Shown: positions 21,831-39,016 of the stretch, piece by piece
Layout: each line of letters opens with the position of its first letter
Position numbering within the stretch: position 1 is the first letter of the stretch
Origin: Valencia hispanica
Taxonomy: Eukaryota; Chordata; Actinopteri; Cyprinodontiformes; Valenciidae
Length of the DNA stretch: 64,000 nt
Direction: 5' to 3'
NCBI GenBank assembly: GCA_963556495.2
Contig: OY747712.1
Span: forward strand, 18,489,235-18,553,234
Translations under genes and position numbers: made by a program
The notes under the pieces: generated by a model
Database searches by the model: none
What the model was told of the DNA's origin: nothing
The model's input: only the letters and a program-made list of their open reading frames with translations

Positions 21831-22406
21831 AGCATAAATATGCTATAGAACGAACTTCCCTGCCATTTGTTTCCCTAGCTTTAGAAAATGCAGTTTAGCA
21901 GACTTGTTATTATTGACATGAAGTGAAACATTGGTATTACTGAAAGGTTATTATTATTTTTTTAAATATATTTTATTTTTGTGCCTTTACTGTTTACACT
22001 AAAAGTTTGCTATTTTTTGCTTAGTTTGATAAAAAATAAATTAAAAAAACTTTTAGTACTTTGTTATTCTCTCTTCAAATTTGAATTTAAAATAAAGTTA
22101 TCGAAAAAACTATCGTTAGGGTACCGGTATCGAAAACCCGGTATTGTTAAAGTAGTAGTACTAATCCTACAATGAAACGTGGTGGCAGCATTCATACTGT
22201 GTGGGTGTGTTTCTTCAGCAGGGACAGAGAAGGTGGTCAGAGTCCGGGGAAATGCTGATAGAAAGGTTTGCCACAAACCAGGTTCATATCTTGGCCTGTA
22301 TCATTCGCCATTAAATAATTGTGAGACAATCCCTGGTTATGAGCTTAGATCGGTGTTTTTTTCTTGCACTGACCACCGATTTAGCTCTCTGGTTACCAAA
22401 GATGAC

Positions 22407-22571
22407 CAGAGGTGGATAAAGTACCCAAAGATTGTCCTCAAGTAGGAGTAGCTTTACTTCAAAAATAATATTAAGAAAAAGTAAAAAAAAAATGGGGCAC
22501 AGGAATACTCAGAAGTACAGCTTTAAAAAAGAGTTAGTCAAGTAACTGTAACATGTCACTAACTACCTCTG
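22407..22571. mobile_element. Short hAT-type MITE
   Basis: The ends are CAGAGGTGGATAAAGTACC and AACTACCTCTG, an inverted pair. The flanks AAGATGAC and AAGATTAT are a worn 8-bp duplication. It is related to the longer element at 25502. Confidence 0.7.
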
Positions 22572-23461
22572 AAGATTATCAACAACAAATATCAAGCAGT
22601 CTGACTTCTGCTGCAACCGACATTTGATTCTTGCATCCTTTGCCCATTTTGCTCCTTTCACTCTTTCTTCTCCCCCTTTTCAGCATCTGACTCTAATAAA
22701 AGGCTAATTAATTCCTGTACTGTGCTGTTTATTTATTGTTGGACTGGGATCTTTCGGAGTGGCTTGGATGCGGCAACAAGTCCTGCAGTCTGGCATCATC
22801 CACAGTAATGATGGATACAGAGTTACCATTAAGATTTATTAATGCTTAGCTCCCTCAGTGTTACACATTATTTGCACATTGTGTACTGAACATAAGTTTG
22901 CAAAAATCTTGAGATTAGGGTGGAGGTTCACTTTCCAGCAGTACCCTTATCATGCAGCCAGAGCTATAAAAGAGATTAATATGTTAGAATGGTCCAGACC
23001 TAATGCATCTAGACCTAAAAAAAGACAGAGAGAATACTTAAATATTGAAGTTCGTGGATGCTCTCCATCCGATCTAACTGAACTGGAGCTATTTTCAGAG
23101 TGATAAAAAATAATAGGTGCATTTCCCCTATTGGAACTTCAGAGTAAAAAAACTAAATGGGCCCTTAAAGGAATTTGCTAAGACTTCAGCATATCACAAC
23201 CGTTTTGGCAGTCACTGATCAGCACCAAAGGGCGCCCACAGCATATCATATCATATGTTATAATTTCCCTCTGTGTTACCACTAATCAGCATGAGTTAAC
23301 CACAGCTACCGCCCAGCGACTCTACCAGGCCATTTCCAAGTTGGCTACGTACCTCAAGGCAGATACTCGGTTGGGTCCTGAAATGGCCACATCAGGCCGG
23401 CACAGTATAGTGGAGACACACCTATACCGTAAAGGTCCGGTAAAATTACCCCAAAGTTCCA

Positions 23462-23623
23462 ATAGATAGATAGATAGATAAATAGACAGACGGACGGACG
23501 GACGGACGGACGGACAGATAGATAGACAGATAGATAGATAGATAAATAGACAGACGGACGGACGGACGGACGGACGGACTTACAGACAGACAGACAGACA
23601 GACAGACAGATAGATAGATAGAC

Positions 23624-23666
<43 letters not shown>

Positions 23667-23667
23667 C

Positions 23668-23709
<42 letters not shown>
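23462..23709 (+). repeat. Compound GATA/GACG/GACA microsatellite
   Basis: Runs of GATA alternate with GACG and GACA runs. The block GATAAATAGACAGACGGACG occurs twice, showing higher-order duplication. Confidence 0.97.
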
Positions 23710-24639
23710 GTGCCTAATATTAAAAAGTTTCAGTCTCTATATGGTAGAAACATTCCCCAAAAGCTTTGCAGCTTCAACTAAAGCAAAATGTGTTTTTACA
23801 AAATATTTCTTCAGTGGTGCTCAATAAAAATTCACATCAAACTTTTCTGATTTTTTTTTGTAAAACATTTAAAGAACGTGTGATTTTCCTTCCCTTTCAC
23901 ACACCGCTTTGTGTTGGTCTGTTAAATAAAATCTCAAGAAAATATAAATATAAATAGAAGTTTGTGATTATAATGTGGCAACATTTGAAAAAGTCCAGGG
24001 AGTATGAATACTGTTTTACCTCATATGGTTTTATGGATTTTTCTTTTAAACCAAACTGAATTACCAGTTGTAGGTATTGAGATTAATGTGTTTGTGCTTT
24101 GCCCAGTCCATCTACTGATCACCGCTCTGGAGTGCCCAAGGGCATGCAGAGCTAAGGGGTTCTACAGCTAACTGAAACAGACAAACACGCCAGCACTAAA
24201 AGAGTAATGTACTCATAGGCACGAAGTCATTAATATAAATGAGTCTTAAGTGAGTCAGGGGCCCTGAGGTGGAGATGATTGTCTTCTTCTGGGATGCAGG
24301 GTGGATAGATAAAACTCTGCTTATATTTTCTGTTGGGAGCTAGTTAACATTTCACTGAGGTCTCATAAACCAGATGGTTTAAAATGGAATAAAGAGTTAG
24401 AAAGGTGGACATGTTAAGTAGCTTTGCGGTTCACTGACTTGCAACTTGCTTTGGAAGGAAATTAGGTACTGCTTGACGGATGCTTACAGGAGGTTTTGAA
24501 AGGAATGACAAACTTAAATTCCTGTTGTAGTTGTATACCTCAGCTGTGATAAGAAAAGTGTCTAGGAAATCAGAGGAAAGGTCCTTTTCAGTGGAAGAAA
24601 GGCTTGAAGAAAAAGGGTTGGGGAATAAGTGCTCTGGAG

Positions 24640-24770
24640 CCATTCATCCATCCATTATCTATACCGCTTGTCCTTGCAGGGTCGCAGGGGAGCTGGTGCG
24701 AGAGGCGGGGCACACCCTGGACAGGTTGCCAGTCCATTGCAGCTATGGAGAAGCTGGTGAAAATGTCCAG
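24640..24770 (-). repeat. SINE/LINE tail fragment
   Basis: Antisense copy of a common fish repeat tail: 'ccatccattatctataccgc' followed by 'gggcacaccctggacaggtt' and 'gccagtccattgcag'. Related copies are at 27065-27200 and 34060-34348. Confidence 0.7.
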
Positions 24771-25289
24771 GGTCCATTGTGTTAATCCTCTCTTTAAGGC
24801 TTGAGGAGTAAAAATGTAAAAGAAAGATGGCTTCACAGTCTGTTTATTTTTATTAACAGGTTTAAAAGGTTACTGAAGACAAACAAATTCATTTAATAAA
24901 AGCTTTAAGCTTTTGTCTTTGACGTCAACAACTCTGTAATCCCAATCAGAAAATTTTCTTTTTCTGTTCAAGAATTTCTTCAGAGTCAAACAATAAGGAT
25001 TAAATGAAAAGAAAAGGTATCTTGTAAGGCACTGCCATGAAGATCCAGGATTCTGTTTTCTAATTATTTAACTCTGCTTTCTGTCCCTTTCTTGGACTCA
25101 TTTAAATGACTGACAACACCTTGAACCCAAGGAAGGAGGTTTAAAACCTTATCTGTATCTGTTAACATGAGTTACTGGGACCTTACCAAGACACACTCCC
25201 CTAAATTACATGCAGGTGTATAGCTTCAGGTACATACTGTATGATAAGAACATTGTTACTTCACTGTTTAAATGTAAGACGTTTAAAGT
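24771..25289. other. No gene seen (presumed RALYL intron)
   Basis: No recognisable repeat or exon. Confidence 0.3.
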
Positions 25290-26380
25290 GACTGTTAAAC
25301 TGAGCGTATTCACTTTAGAGGAAAAATCAAAAGAGCTGTCTGAGACCTTCAGAAAGAACATTGTAGCTGCTTATAAATCTGGTAAAAGATTATAAGAGAT
25401 CTCAAATGAATTTAAAACAGGAGTTGTATGGAAGATAGTCTACAAGCAGAGGATATTAAAAGCACTTGTTATAGTTGATATGAAAGCACATACCTCTACA
25501 GCAGAGGCAAGTAGTAACTAGTTATATTTACTCAGTTACATATACTTGAGTAACTTTTTTAAGGTATTTTGGAGTAGTTTTACTAGACTGTACTTTTTAC
25601 TTTTACTTGAGTAATATTTTTATGAGGTATCGCTACTCTTACCAGAGTAAAGTTTCTGGCTACTCTACCCACAACGAGTAACTTTACTAAATGAAACTAA
25701 ACATCTGTTTGATCCAAAAATACAGGAGACTCACAAATACAGTTTATGTTGATGTGAGACCGCTTGTTTGTACACAAGCTTCATCATTTTAACATTATGT
25801 TTATGTTATATTTATCTGCTGAGGCTGTTGTCCCATTTGGAGGTTGAGTGGGGGTACCTTACCTTGGTCTAACATATATACATTACCTACTGCAAGTATT
25901 GGTTTCATTAGTTTTACTTTGAAAATAACTGATTTACGATTATGTCACGTATTTCTATTTATTTGAATCTTCAGAATTTGCACATAACTTTATATTTGTG
26001 TTCAATTACACAATATGTTACGATCTCAAAACAATTACTCAACACTTGAGTAGCCTTTTTATCAAATACTTTTTTTCTCTTGAGTAATGTTTTGGATGAC
26101 TACTTTGTACTTTTACCTGAGTAAAAATACATTGAAATAGTGCTACTTTTACTTGAGTACAATGTTTTGCTACTCTACCCACCTATGCTCTACAGTAAGA
26201 AAAGAGACTGCACAAATGAACATATTTGCTTTGTTCTATTGGACAACAAGGGGTGCTTTAGGATAATGTGAGACCATCATTAAAAATGGAAGCTGGAGCA
26301 GGACAGGACCTTGCAACTTAACAATGATCTAAAGCATACCAGTAAATCCACCAGGGACTGGTTAAATGTCTAAAATCCCA
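25290..26380 (+). mobile_element. Decayed Tc1 copy split by a hAT element
   Basis: A transposase-like start ('gagctgtctgagaccttcag', 25336) and a DDE-region stretch ('aacaatgatctaaagcatac', 26320) lie on either side of the insertion at 25502-26187. No frame survives. Confidence 0.65.
25502..26187. mobile_element. Non-autonomous hAT element with perfect 8-bp duplication
   Basis: A 686-bp element with tips CAGAGGCAAGTAG and CTACCCACCTATG. It is flanked on both sides by CTCTACAG (25494-25501 and 26188-26195), the 8-bp duplication typical of hAT transposons. The interior is rich in 'ttacttgagtaa'-like motifs and has no protein. Confidence 0.9.
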
Positions 26381-26460
26381 GACCATAATTTCACTGAGAT
26401 TTTAAAATGTTCATTTCTTATTAAAGTCTCGTGACATTGTTTAACATGGTTTATGTTATG

Positions 26461-26565
26461 TACTGAACTGAACTGAACTGAACTGAAAGAGCCTTTTTGA
26501 TGAGAGGTGAAACATCTTCAAGTTAACAAGAAGTCCAGTTGCCTTAATTTTTTTAACTCTCAAGT
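26461..26565 (+). repeat. LINE-tail-like (CTGAA)n repeat
   Basis: Four to five ACTGA units followed by 'gatgagaggtgaaacatctt', a phrase I know from fish LINE-associated repeats. Confidence 0.45.
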
Positions 26566-26954
26566 TTATGTTATTTATTTTATTATGTCTATGGACACTG
26601 CTGAATAGGCTTTCTCTGCTTCGTCACTCTGAAGGTCATCTGCCAGAGCTGGGAGGCAAAGAGAGATAAAGAGTTTAGTTCTCACAGTCTGTCTTGTTGA
26701 TAATTTTAAATCTTCTGTCCTTCGGTATAAATTACATGTACTAAATTCTGTAGGTCAGAGCTTACAATTTGAAAGAGCTTCCTCTCTGATGCGGAAGCTG
26801 TTACAGTCATTGCTCTCATCTTCCTCCATAGAGATATAGTGGGGTGACCTCAAACTGGTTGAAAAGGCAAGAAACTCCTCAAACATCTTGCAGGGGAAAC
26901 TGAGGATTTGAACAAACCTTACTCAGACCAGTTTTAGAGACTAGTAGAAGTGTC

Positions 26955-27365
26955 TCACGCAATCTTTTTATATTGTTCTCCCTGTACATGTGTGGGTTCT
27001 CTCTAGGCACTCCTGCTTCCTCACACAGTCCAAAAACATGACTGTTAGGTTAATTGGTCTCTCTAAATTCTATCTATTCATCCATTATCTGTACCCCTCC
27101 ATCCTATGCAGGGTTGCGGTGGGGGGGGCTGGGTTCCATCTCCAGCAGTCACAGGGCGAGAGGCGGGGTACACCCTGGACAGGTCGCCAGTCCATCGCAG
27201 CTCTCTAAATTCCCCTTAGGTATATTTTGTGTAGGTGCATGGTTGTTTGCGGTGTATGTCTCTGTGTTCCCCTTTGATGGAGTGGTGACCTGTCCAGGGT
27301 CACCCTGACCACTGGAAATAGGCACCAGCCACCTACGACCTTGCAAATATAAGAGGGTATAGACG
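26955..27365 (+). repeat. SINE body with an inverted nested fragment
   Basis: 'cacacagtccaaaaacatga', then 'ctgttaggttaattggtctc' and 'tggagtggtgacctgtccag' are the body and tail of a common teleost SINE. The stretch 27065-27200 is an inverted copy of the tail, inserted or rearranged inside it. Confidence 0.65.
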
Positions 27366-28179
27366 ATGGATGAAAGGAATAAGACTAGCTATAAGAGCGT
27401 ACAGTGTTCTAACCATTCCCCTATTCAGGTAGAAAAATACACTTATGCTATCTTTTGTTTACTAAATAAAACAAGGTAATTTTTTGTTAAGTGCAATTCA
27501 ATTATTTTATTTTTCAGAGATAAATAAATAATAAGATTAAACATCCTTATGTGGACATTTCTTAATAAAAAACTCAACATTTAATAGGGTGTCCTATTAA
27601 ATCTTAAAGGGACTAACATTCTGCTGTTTTGTGCTACCAATATTCCAGAGTAATTAAAGTCAGTGTACATACACAGTCTAAATGATTGCTTATATCTATT
27701 TTTTCTAACTCATCAGACAAAAGCAGCGTTTGTTCTGAACAAGAGGTTCCCTTAAGAGCCTATCGTTTTGGCAGTACTCAACTTGTTCTTTTCTGTTGTA
27801 CCTTGAGTTGGTGGCCGCTGGCTCCTGCTGCAGCCAACCAGTTCATAATGGTTTGATCATAAATAACCTGTTAATTCCTCCCACAATGTGATGCTGCTCA
27901 CAGTTTACAGTATCCATCAAGTCCTAAGTGGCTATTGCTTAGCAACACAGGCTCAATGTGCTCTCCATCCAGTCTCAACTTTTATAGATGCCCGGGCAAA
28001 CAAGTCTGCCTGCATTCACACGCACCCATATTCATGCCAGTTTTGTATATGATTAGAATAATGACTATAATTAATCAGAGGCTTGATGTGTGGGTGTGGG
28101 TGTGTGCGCGTGTCTGTGTCTGTCAGGGGGTGGAGGGGCGGGGGTGTTCATTTTAGAGTTCCTTTTAGTGCTCCACTCG
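27366..28179. other. No gene seen (presumed RALYL intron)
   Basis: AT-rich, with a GT-rich run near 28088-28145. Confidence 0.3.
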
Positions 28180-28345
28180 CTCTTTAATAATCCTAGCAGG
28201 GTACCAGAGGAGAAGACGCTTTAACAATGCAAAGCTTTCTCATGTCTTCCTCTGTCCTAATGATAATGATACAGCTGTCCCCAAGCACCCGCTGACACAT
28301 CCCCACTCCATTAGTCCATTAGGCATGGGAAGAGGAAATACAGGC
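28180..28345. other. Possible conserved noncoding block
   Basis: Balanced, repeat-free sequence with motifs such as CTAATGATAATGATACAGCTG (TAAT sites beside an E-box CAGCTG; 28258-28276). No reading frame. Typical of developmental-gene enhancers, but conservation cannot be checked here. Confidence 0.3.
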
Positions 28346-28719
28346 AATCTAAAGAAAAAGAGCAGATGGAGAAGGATGCGCTGTTGTGAATCTACAAAAG
28401 TGTTTGGAAAGATCTAGATGCAGATGCAGCATTGTGCATGTGTTTTGATGTGAGACTGAAAGAAAAGAAGCACCTGAGAAAATGAAAACATATCTTAGGG
28501 GTTCTGTAATTCATAGATTCAGTCTGTTAACGTTGAAGCTCAGGGGTTATCATAATCTCTTGTCTTTGGACCACCTTTGGGTCCATTTATTTAACTTCTG
28601 TTCTGTTGTGACATGTTTCTACAGCCGAATCCCAAACGCTGATGATGTTTTATCATCAGTGAGTTAAAAAAAATAATTGTTTGTGTTTTTGTATATGTCC
28701 TTGAGCAGCACTCAAGGAA

Positions 28720-28905
28720 TTTTGAGCGGAGGCGCTGACAGCAAGCTTGACAGACTGAATGCAATGATACGAGCCGGCTTTAATGCAGCACAGTTCTTGG
28801 CAGGTAGACAGGGGATGTCAGTCATGATGGGAGCCGTGAGCAGCGTGCAGATCAGTCGCAGTACTCTTGCTAATGCACCTAAAGGAGATTTCCTTGTTGT
28901 TTTTT
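28720..28905. other. Possible conserved noncoding block with an open frame
   Basis: Open on the + strand for about 60 codons (SGGADSKLDRLNAM and onward). No good splice-site pair brackets it, and the protein is not one I recognise. The composition differs sharply from its AT-rich surroundings. More likely an enhancer than an exon. Confidence 0.3.
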
Positions 28906-29779
28906 CCTCTCTGTCCTAACACTGACTTTGACCTTTTTTTTCCGCCTTGGATAATCAGGCCCCTTCCACTAATGAAAAAACACAGTCATCTTAAAGTTTG
29001 CCACCTTTCCCGTTGTGATGATCTTTTTAGCAGCTTTGTAAACAGGAAATCTTTGGGTTTTGGGTTGTTATTCAGACAATTAAAATAATGTATTAATCAA
29101 AAATAGCATTTTTATAAATATAGTTTCTGGATAAAATATAAAACGGAGTGTACTTGGTGGAAACATTAAATTATAATTTAAAGAAATTTGAATTGCAGTC
29201 TGATATCTGGTTGTGACACTCTTGGCAGCAGCAACTGCCATCAAGCATTTGAGAAAACTTGCAGTGACTCTTCCATCGCTGTGGAGGAAATTTGCCTCAG
29301 TCTTCCTCACAGAATTGTTTTGGCTGATCTATATTTGAATGATTTTATTGTAGAATTAATGAACTGTTTAAGGAATTTAGACATTTTCTACTGTCTGTTT
29401 AAATTATGTTATATATTTAGAATACCAAATCACCTATAAATATTACTTTATGCTACCAGTTCATTATTTCTTTTGCTACATATTATGGTCCAGACCCACT
29501 AGCCGTCAGATTTGTAGCACTTACAGGAAAAGCTAAAAGAATGAAAGTGTTACGTTTTTCAACACAGGAAGTTGTGGAAGTTTAGGAGAGTTTAAAATTT
29601 TATTCCTGACTTTTTTTGCAGTTGCTGTTCATACAGAGAGAATTTATTTTAATTAACTGTTATACATAATTTCCGTGAGTGGTTTACCAGCAGTCATCAT
29701 CAACATGAGATTCAGAAACATTTGGGGATTGCAAAATTTTCTTTGAGCTCTTTCAGTAAACAACTTGTGATTTTTCAAA
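28906..29779. other. No gene seen (presumed RALYL intron)
   Basis: AT-rich sequence. Nothing recognised. Confidence 0.3.
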
Positions 29780-31050
29780 TCAAGAACTGGATGTAGATGT
29801 AAGGGAAATTAATCTTCTCAGACAGTAAAGCTGCCCGTTCTTATTTGCAAAATACTCCCAGTTCCTGTAAATCCTTGGGCTTATTCTCCCCCAAAGTAAC
29901 CCAGACCAGTCATATCAAAACAATGAGATGGCCTCTCCAGAATTTTGTTTCTCGTGCTGTAGCCAATGAAAGGCCATCTCGGGCTGTGTTTGGAATCATT
30001 GTCATTTTAAAACATTCAAGTACATTCTGTGAGCAGCTTCCAGGCTGAAGAGTCCAAGTCAAGTGCAAGTATTTTCTAATAATTTGCTGAATTCATCTTA
30101 CCATCAATTATGACCAACTGTCTTGTGCTTCTTTAGCTCCTCATTCCCAAAACATCAGCAAACAACCTGTCCTTCACAGTGGTTGCATTTATGTATGGTT
30201 TGGCCAATGAAGTTCTGTTTTGGTCTCATCAAGCTTTTAGGTTTGTCACTCCGCCGTTAAACATATTGGAAGCAGGCTGTTTTGTGGCACCTGCTTAGTA
30301 ATGTCATTGTTCTGGCAACTTGATCATGTATCTCTCATTTTTCTTTAAGTACCTCCTTGAAGCAGTCATACTGCTTTTTTCCAGATTGTCCTGTATGTCA
30401 GCTGAAAATCTTGGTGGGGTTTTATTTGCAACCCAAACAGTTTTCTTAGCAGTTGTGGCCAAAACCTTTCCTGTTTTACCTGACTGGTTTTAACAGACTC
30501 CCATATTTTCTACTTCTTAATTAGAGTTTGAAGACTACTGATTGTCATTTTCAATTACTTGCATATCTTCTTGAATCGATTTCCTGTTTTATAAAGTTCA
30601 GTTATCTTCTCCCACAGATCCTTTGATGATTATTTTAATTTAACCCACATGGAAAAGCTCAAAATTAATGTAGATACTCACACTATTACAAGCAAACAGA
30701 TCACAGGTGAGGACAGTTACCTTTAGTGATCTTTTAAGCCCATCTGTATCAGCTTGTGTGTATGTTAATCGGCCAGAACTTCCAGATTATGTAAACATTG
30801 ATGTATGTTGAACAGGGTCATATGGGTTGTTTCTGTTGTCATAATTGTTTAAAAAAGAGCAAACACAACACTTTGGTAGTAATTGGCTTCAGTCATATGC
30901 TAACCATGAGTGATAGAAAGTTTTTCTGTTATCTTTGTTATTCTCTGAGTAAATTACTGAAACATTTGAAATTCTGCCAAGTTAGTCACATTTATATTTG
31001 GTTAAATGTCCCTCCTCATGCTTTGCCTCTACCACACATTTGTTGATGTC
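29780..31050 (-). mobile_element. Decayed Tc1-like copy
   Basis: Antisense Tc1 landmarks remain: 'gaagttctgttttggtctca' (30208), 'tcttctcccacagatccttt' (30606) and 'cacaggtgaggacagttacc' (30703). Many stops. This is a different Tc1 family from copy 1. Confidence 0.65.
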
Positions 31051-31194
31051 AACAAGCTTCTGGTATTATTCTGACACAGTTTTTGAAAGAAATGGTGGAA
31101 TTATTTTTAATGGTTTGTTTTCTTAGCTTTTAAGCTTAGTTATAAACTGGTTTTACATTCCCATGGTCTATAGACTAAGTTTTGGGGGTAAGGT

Positions 31195-31350
31195 GTTATG
31201 ATCAAAGGTTCAAGAAGTCGTTTGTCCAGAATGACCAAAAGAATGTTTGTAAAAGTAAAGGTGAGGCGTTCATACCTAAGAACATGACACTAACTCTCAA
31301 GCATGGTGGTGGTAGCATTATACTGTGGTTTTGTTTTGACTCCAGTAGTA
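31195..31350 (+). pseudogene. Tc1 transposase fragment
   Basis: Reads VQNDQKN, then KHGGGSIILW, the conserved glycine box of Tc1 transposases. It is a short relic about 240 bp before a RALYL exon. Confidence 0.7.
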
Positions 31351-31565
31351 TTGGTGTATGGCACAGTAAAATAAATTTAATTCACTATTCAAATTCATGC
31401 ACCCGATTTAAAAAAAAAATCTCAGATGCTATTTCGTGTATGATTTTTTACTAATTAAAATGGTTCAGAGAAATCAATAAACAACCAAAACTGACATGAC
31501 TTTCTGACCAATTCTGACCATTACTGTACATGTTTTGTCTGTATTATAGGGTGCCACTCTAATAA

Positions 31566-36598
<5,033 letters not shown>

Positions 36599-37549
36599 GT
36601 AAGGTCAGTATTAACACTCTTTATCAATATAACTCTCTTACTTATGTAAGTATTTTGGAAAGTACCTGTAGAGGACCACAGGTGATGTCAGCCACCGAAC
36701 AGTTTAAGGTTTTAAAGGCTTAAAGTTATCTTAAAGAAGATGGAGAGATTGAATGAAACAGCTTGAGACCATACTTACTATTGTTCTAAATGACCCTTCA
36801 TTTTCTCTGTCTGGGAGAAAAAGGAAGGTTTTTCTGCAGCAATTAATGATGGCTGTCTGGGAATAAAGACACATATGACCCCCCTCTAACATTCACACTT
36901 TTCATCAAATTTTTATTGAATGTAGATTCTTAAATTTTCCTTGATTTTCTTCATAGGAACAAAAGGTTATAAGAGTTAATTTTCCCCTTTCCTGTTGTAC
37001 TCAAGTGCCTGAGAACAGAAATCTTTTGTCTTAGGATTTCTTAACATGATAGATTTATAGGCTTACATCGGGTTTCCTGTTTTGAGGCAGTTTTGATCTG
37101 ATGCTGATTTTTAAATTTAAATGTCTACCAATGTAGATATTTTCCCCTCTAAACGATTATGCTCAAACATTTCACCCTGTTTTTGATCATATAAGTATTG
37201 TCAACTATGTAACTACATTTGTTGCTTGTATCACCAGTTGCATTTATACATTACAAGACGGATGATTACCAGATAAACATCCTTCCATGCCTATATTTAC
37301 ATAATTGTAAGCTGTAAAATTGTTCAATCTGAGTTGCAGTCTGTCGAGAGTGAGGGTGTGCTAAGGCATATTTGTAACAGCAGTGGGGGTTTTTCCCAAG
37401 CTTCTGCTGTTACATCTCATGAGAGGTAAATTGTCTGAAAAGCATCTACATTCAACAATAAAGTTACTTGATTAAGCTGTAGGTTGGAGAGCTTTTCTGG
37501 TGTGAACAATCAATATAATTCATAAGAAGAGACAACATTACAAAGTGTG
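36599..37549. other. RALYL terminal intron or alternative 3'UTR
   Basis: If the GTAAGG donor at 36599 is not used, this would be 3'UTR, with AATAAA at 37457 as a possible end. Otherwise it is intron. No repeat is recognised. Confidence 0.35.
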
Positions 37550-37840
37550 TAAACACTCCCCACCTGGTTTATTAGGTACATCTTACTAGTACCAGGTTGG
37601 GACATAATTTTGCCTCCAGAACTTCCTTAATTCCTTGTGGCACAGATTTTAAAAAGGTATCTGAAACATTCTTCAGAGATTTTGGTCTATATTAACAATA
37701 TAAAGTCAGGCAATTGCTGCGGATTTGTTGGCCTAACATCCTTGATGAAAATCTTCTGTTCCACAACATCCAAACAGTGCTCTGATGGATTGATATCTAG
37801 TAACAGTAGAGGCCATATGAGCAAAACTAACCAATTTTTA
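37550..37840 (-). repeat. Dispersed teleost repeat
   Basis: 'cacctggtttattaggtaca' followed by 'gcctccagaacttccttaat', 'ttcttcagagattttggtct' and 'gctctgatggattgatatct'. I know this string as a common fish repeat, probably a DNA transposon. The class is not certain. Confidence 0.55.
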
Positions 37841-39016
37841 TGTTAAATGTCTCATTAACTGAGAAACTGTGTTATACTTGTTCTTTTTTTAAACACGATC
37901 GGTCACTCTGAGTTGTATGTGCATGTTGCACATGATAATTTTCTCCAATCCACATTGCCTGCATTAGCCACAGAAAGGAAATAGACGGCAAAAACATGCG
38001 GGTCATAAAAAGACTATTCACATTCATGGCCTTGCCTACCTTGACTTGCGACCGCCCACGCGAAGGCTGTATTGATTTTGCAGCCAGGAGCAAGCTGAGC
38101 GCATCTCTGCTAGTAGAAGCTAACCATTAGCAACTCCACAAAATGGTGGAACATGTTTGGACGTTTGCATATCATGAATATTAATGAGTAAGACTCATGA
38201 TCCTGTTGTTTCCGCCACCCACTACTCCGAAAAACTGCAATCCCCTGAAACAGGAACGCCAGAGTTTTTGCGTTTTTTTACACAGAAAACGACTCACAAA
38301 GCATTGATTCATACTAGAGGTCATAGCAGATTTATTGAATAAATAATAAATCAAATAAACTGGTTTGAGATGATTGGAGGTCCTGACTGGTGCTCTGCAG
38401 AGTTTGCTGAGAGTGCTGCAGAGAGTGCACCATGTGGCCATTAGAGGAACTGCAGTCAGCATTAGTCTGAGCTCTGCGACGGTCGAGGCCATTTATGCTT
38501 TTTGACACCGTTGGACAAAATTATTCTCTTCTTTGACGTATGTGGAGTTTGTGTGGGTGTCGGGACTGGCAAGCTTAGCTTATCTAGCGGCTAACTGACA
38601 GAGAACACCACCTCCTCATGAGTGTGCATATGTGGGTACTTGTGCGTCATTACATCATGGCACGCACTCTCACAAGGTGGTACCGACCCGAACCACCTCA
38701 AATTAATTGGAATTGCAACCTCTACATGCAACCAAGACAAAAAGTACCAGATTCAATTGTATCGTCAGGATATGAAAAAACTGACTATAGATTTAAAAAA
38801 ATGTTTTATTTTAACAAAAATATTACATAATGCAGCTGTAAATAAAAATTTAATTACTTTTTGTCTGGTCTTAACATTTATCTTGCACACCTGCTGTTAA
38901 AATTAAACGTATGCAGTCGCTTTCTGATTACTCAGTCATGCACTTTCATATCAACAGTAGCAGAAGCCTGCTGCATGTCCCTTGTAGACATTTTAGGGGT
39001 TTGGGAAACTTCTTTT
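37841..39016. other. No gene seen; probable repeats
   Basis: 38030-38250 ('ctgtattgattttgcagcca', 'gaacatgtttggacgtttgc') and 38660-38780 look like pieces of non-autonomous DNA elements common in fish. No exons. Confidence 0.35.

Larger units (their letters stand above)
22150..24010 (+). mobile_element. Decayed, interrupted Tc1 copy
   Basis: Transposase pieces survive at 22170-22265 (the GGS..W and SAGTEKVVRV regions) and 22890-23100 (RLGWRFTFQQ, then EWS, then LTELELFSE). A terminal-repeat-like end lies at 23880-24010 ('gtgttggtctgttaaataaa'). The copy is interrupted by a hAT MITE and by a GATA/GACG repeat block. Confidence 0.75.

Noticed and set aside
23462..23709. Repeat block as a CRISPR-like array
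   Set aside because: There are no spacers: units are 4 bp and continuous, in a vertebrate genome.
37457..37462. AATAAA as the RALYL polyadenylation signal
   Set aside because: Possible, but the GTAAGG donor right after the stop codon and the better-formed site at 41395 make a later end more likely. No strong GT-rich element was seen just after 37480.
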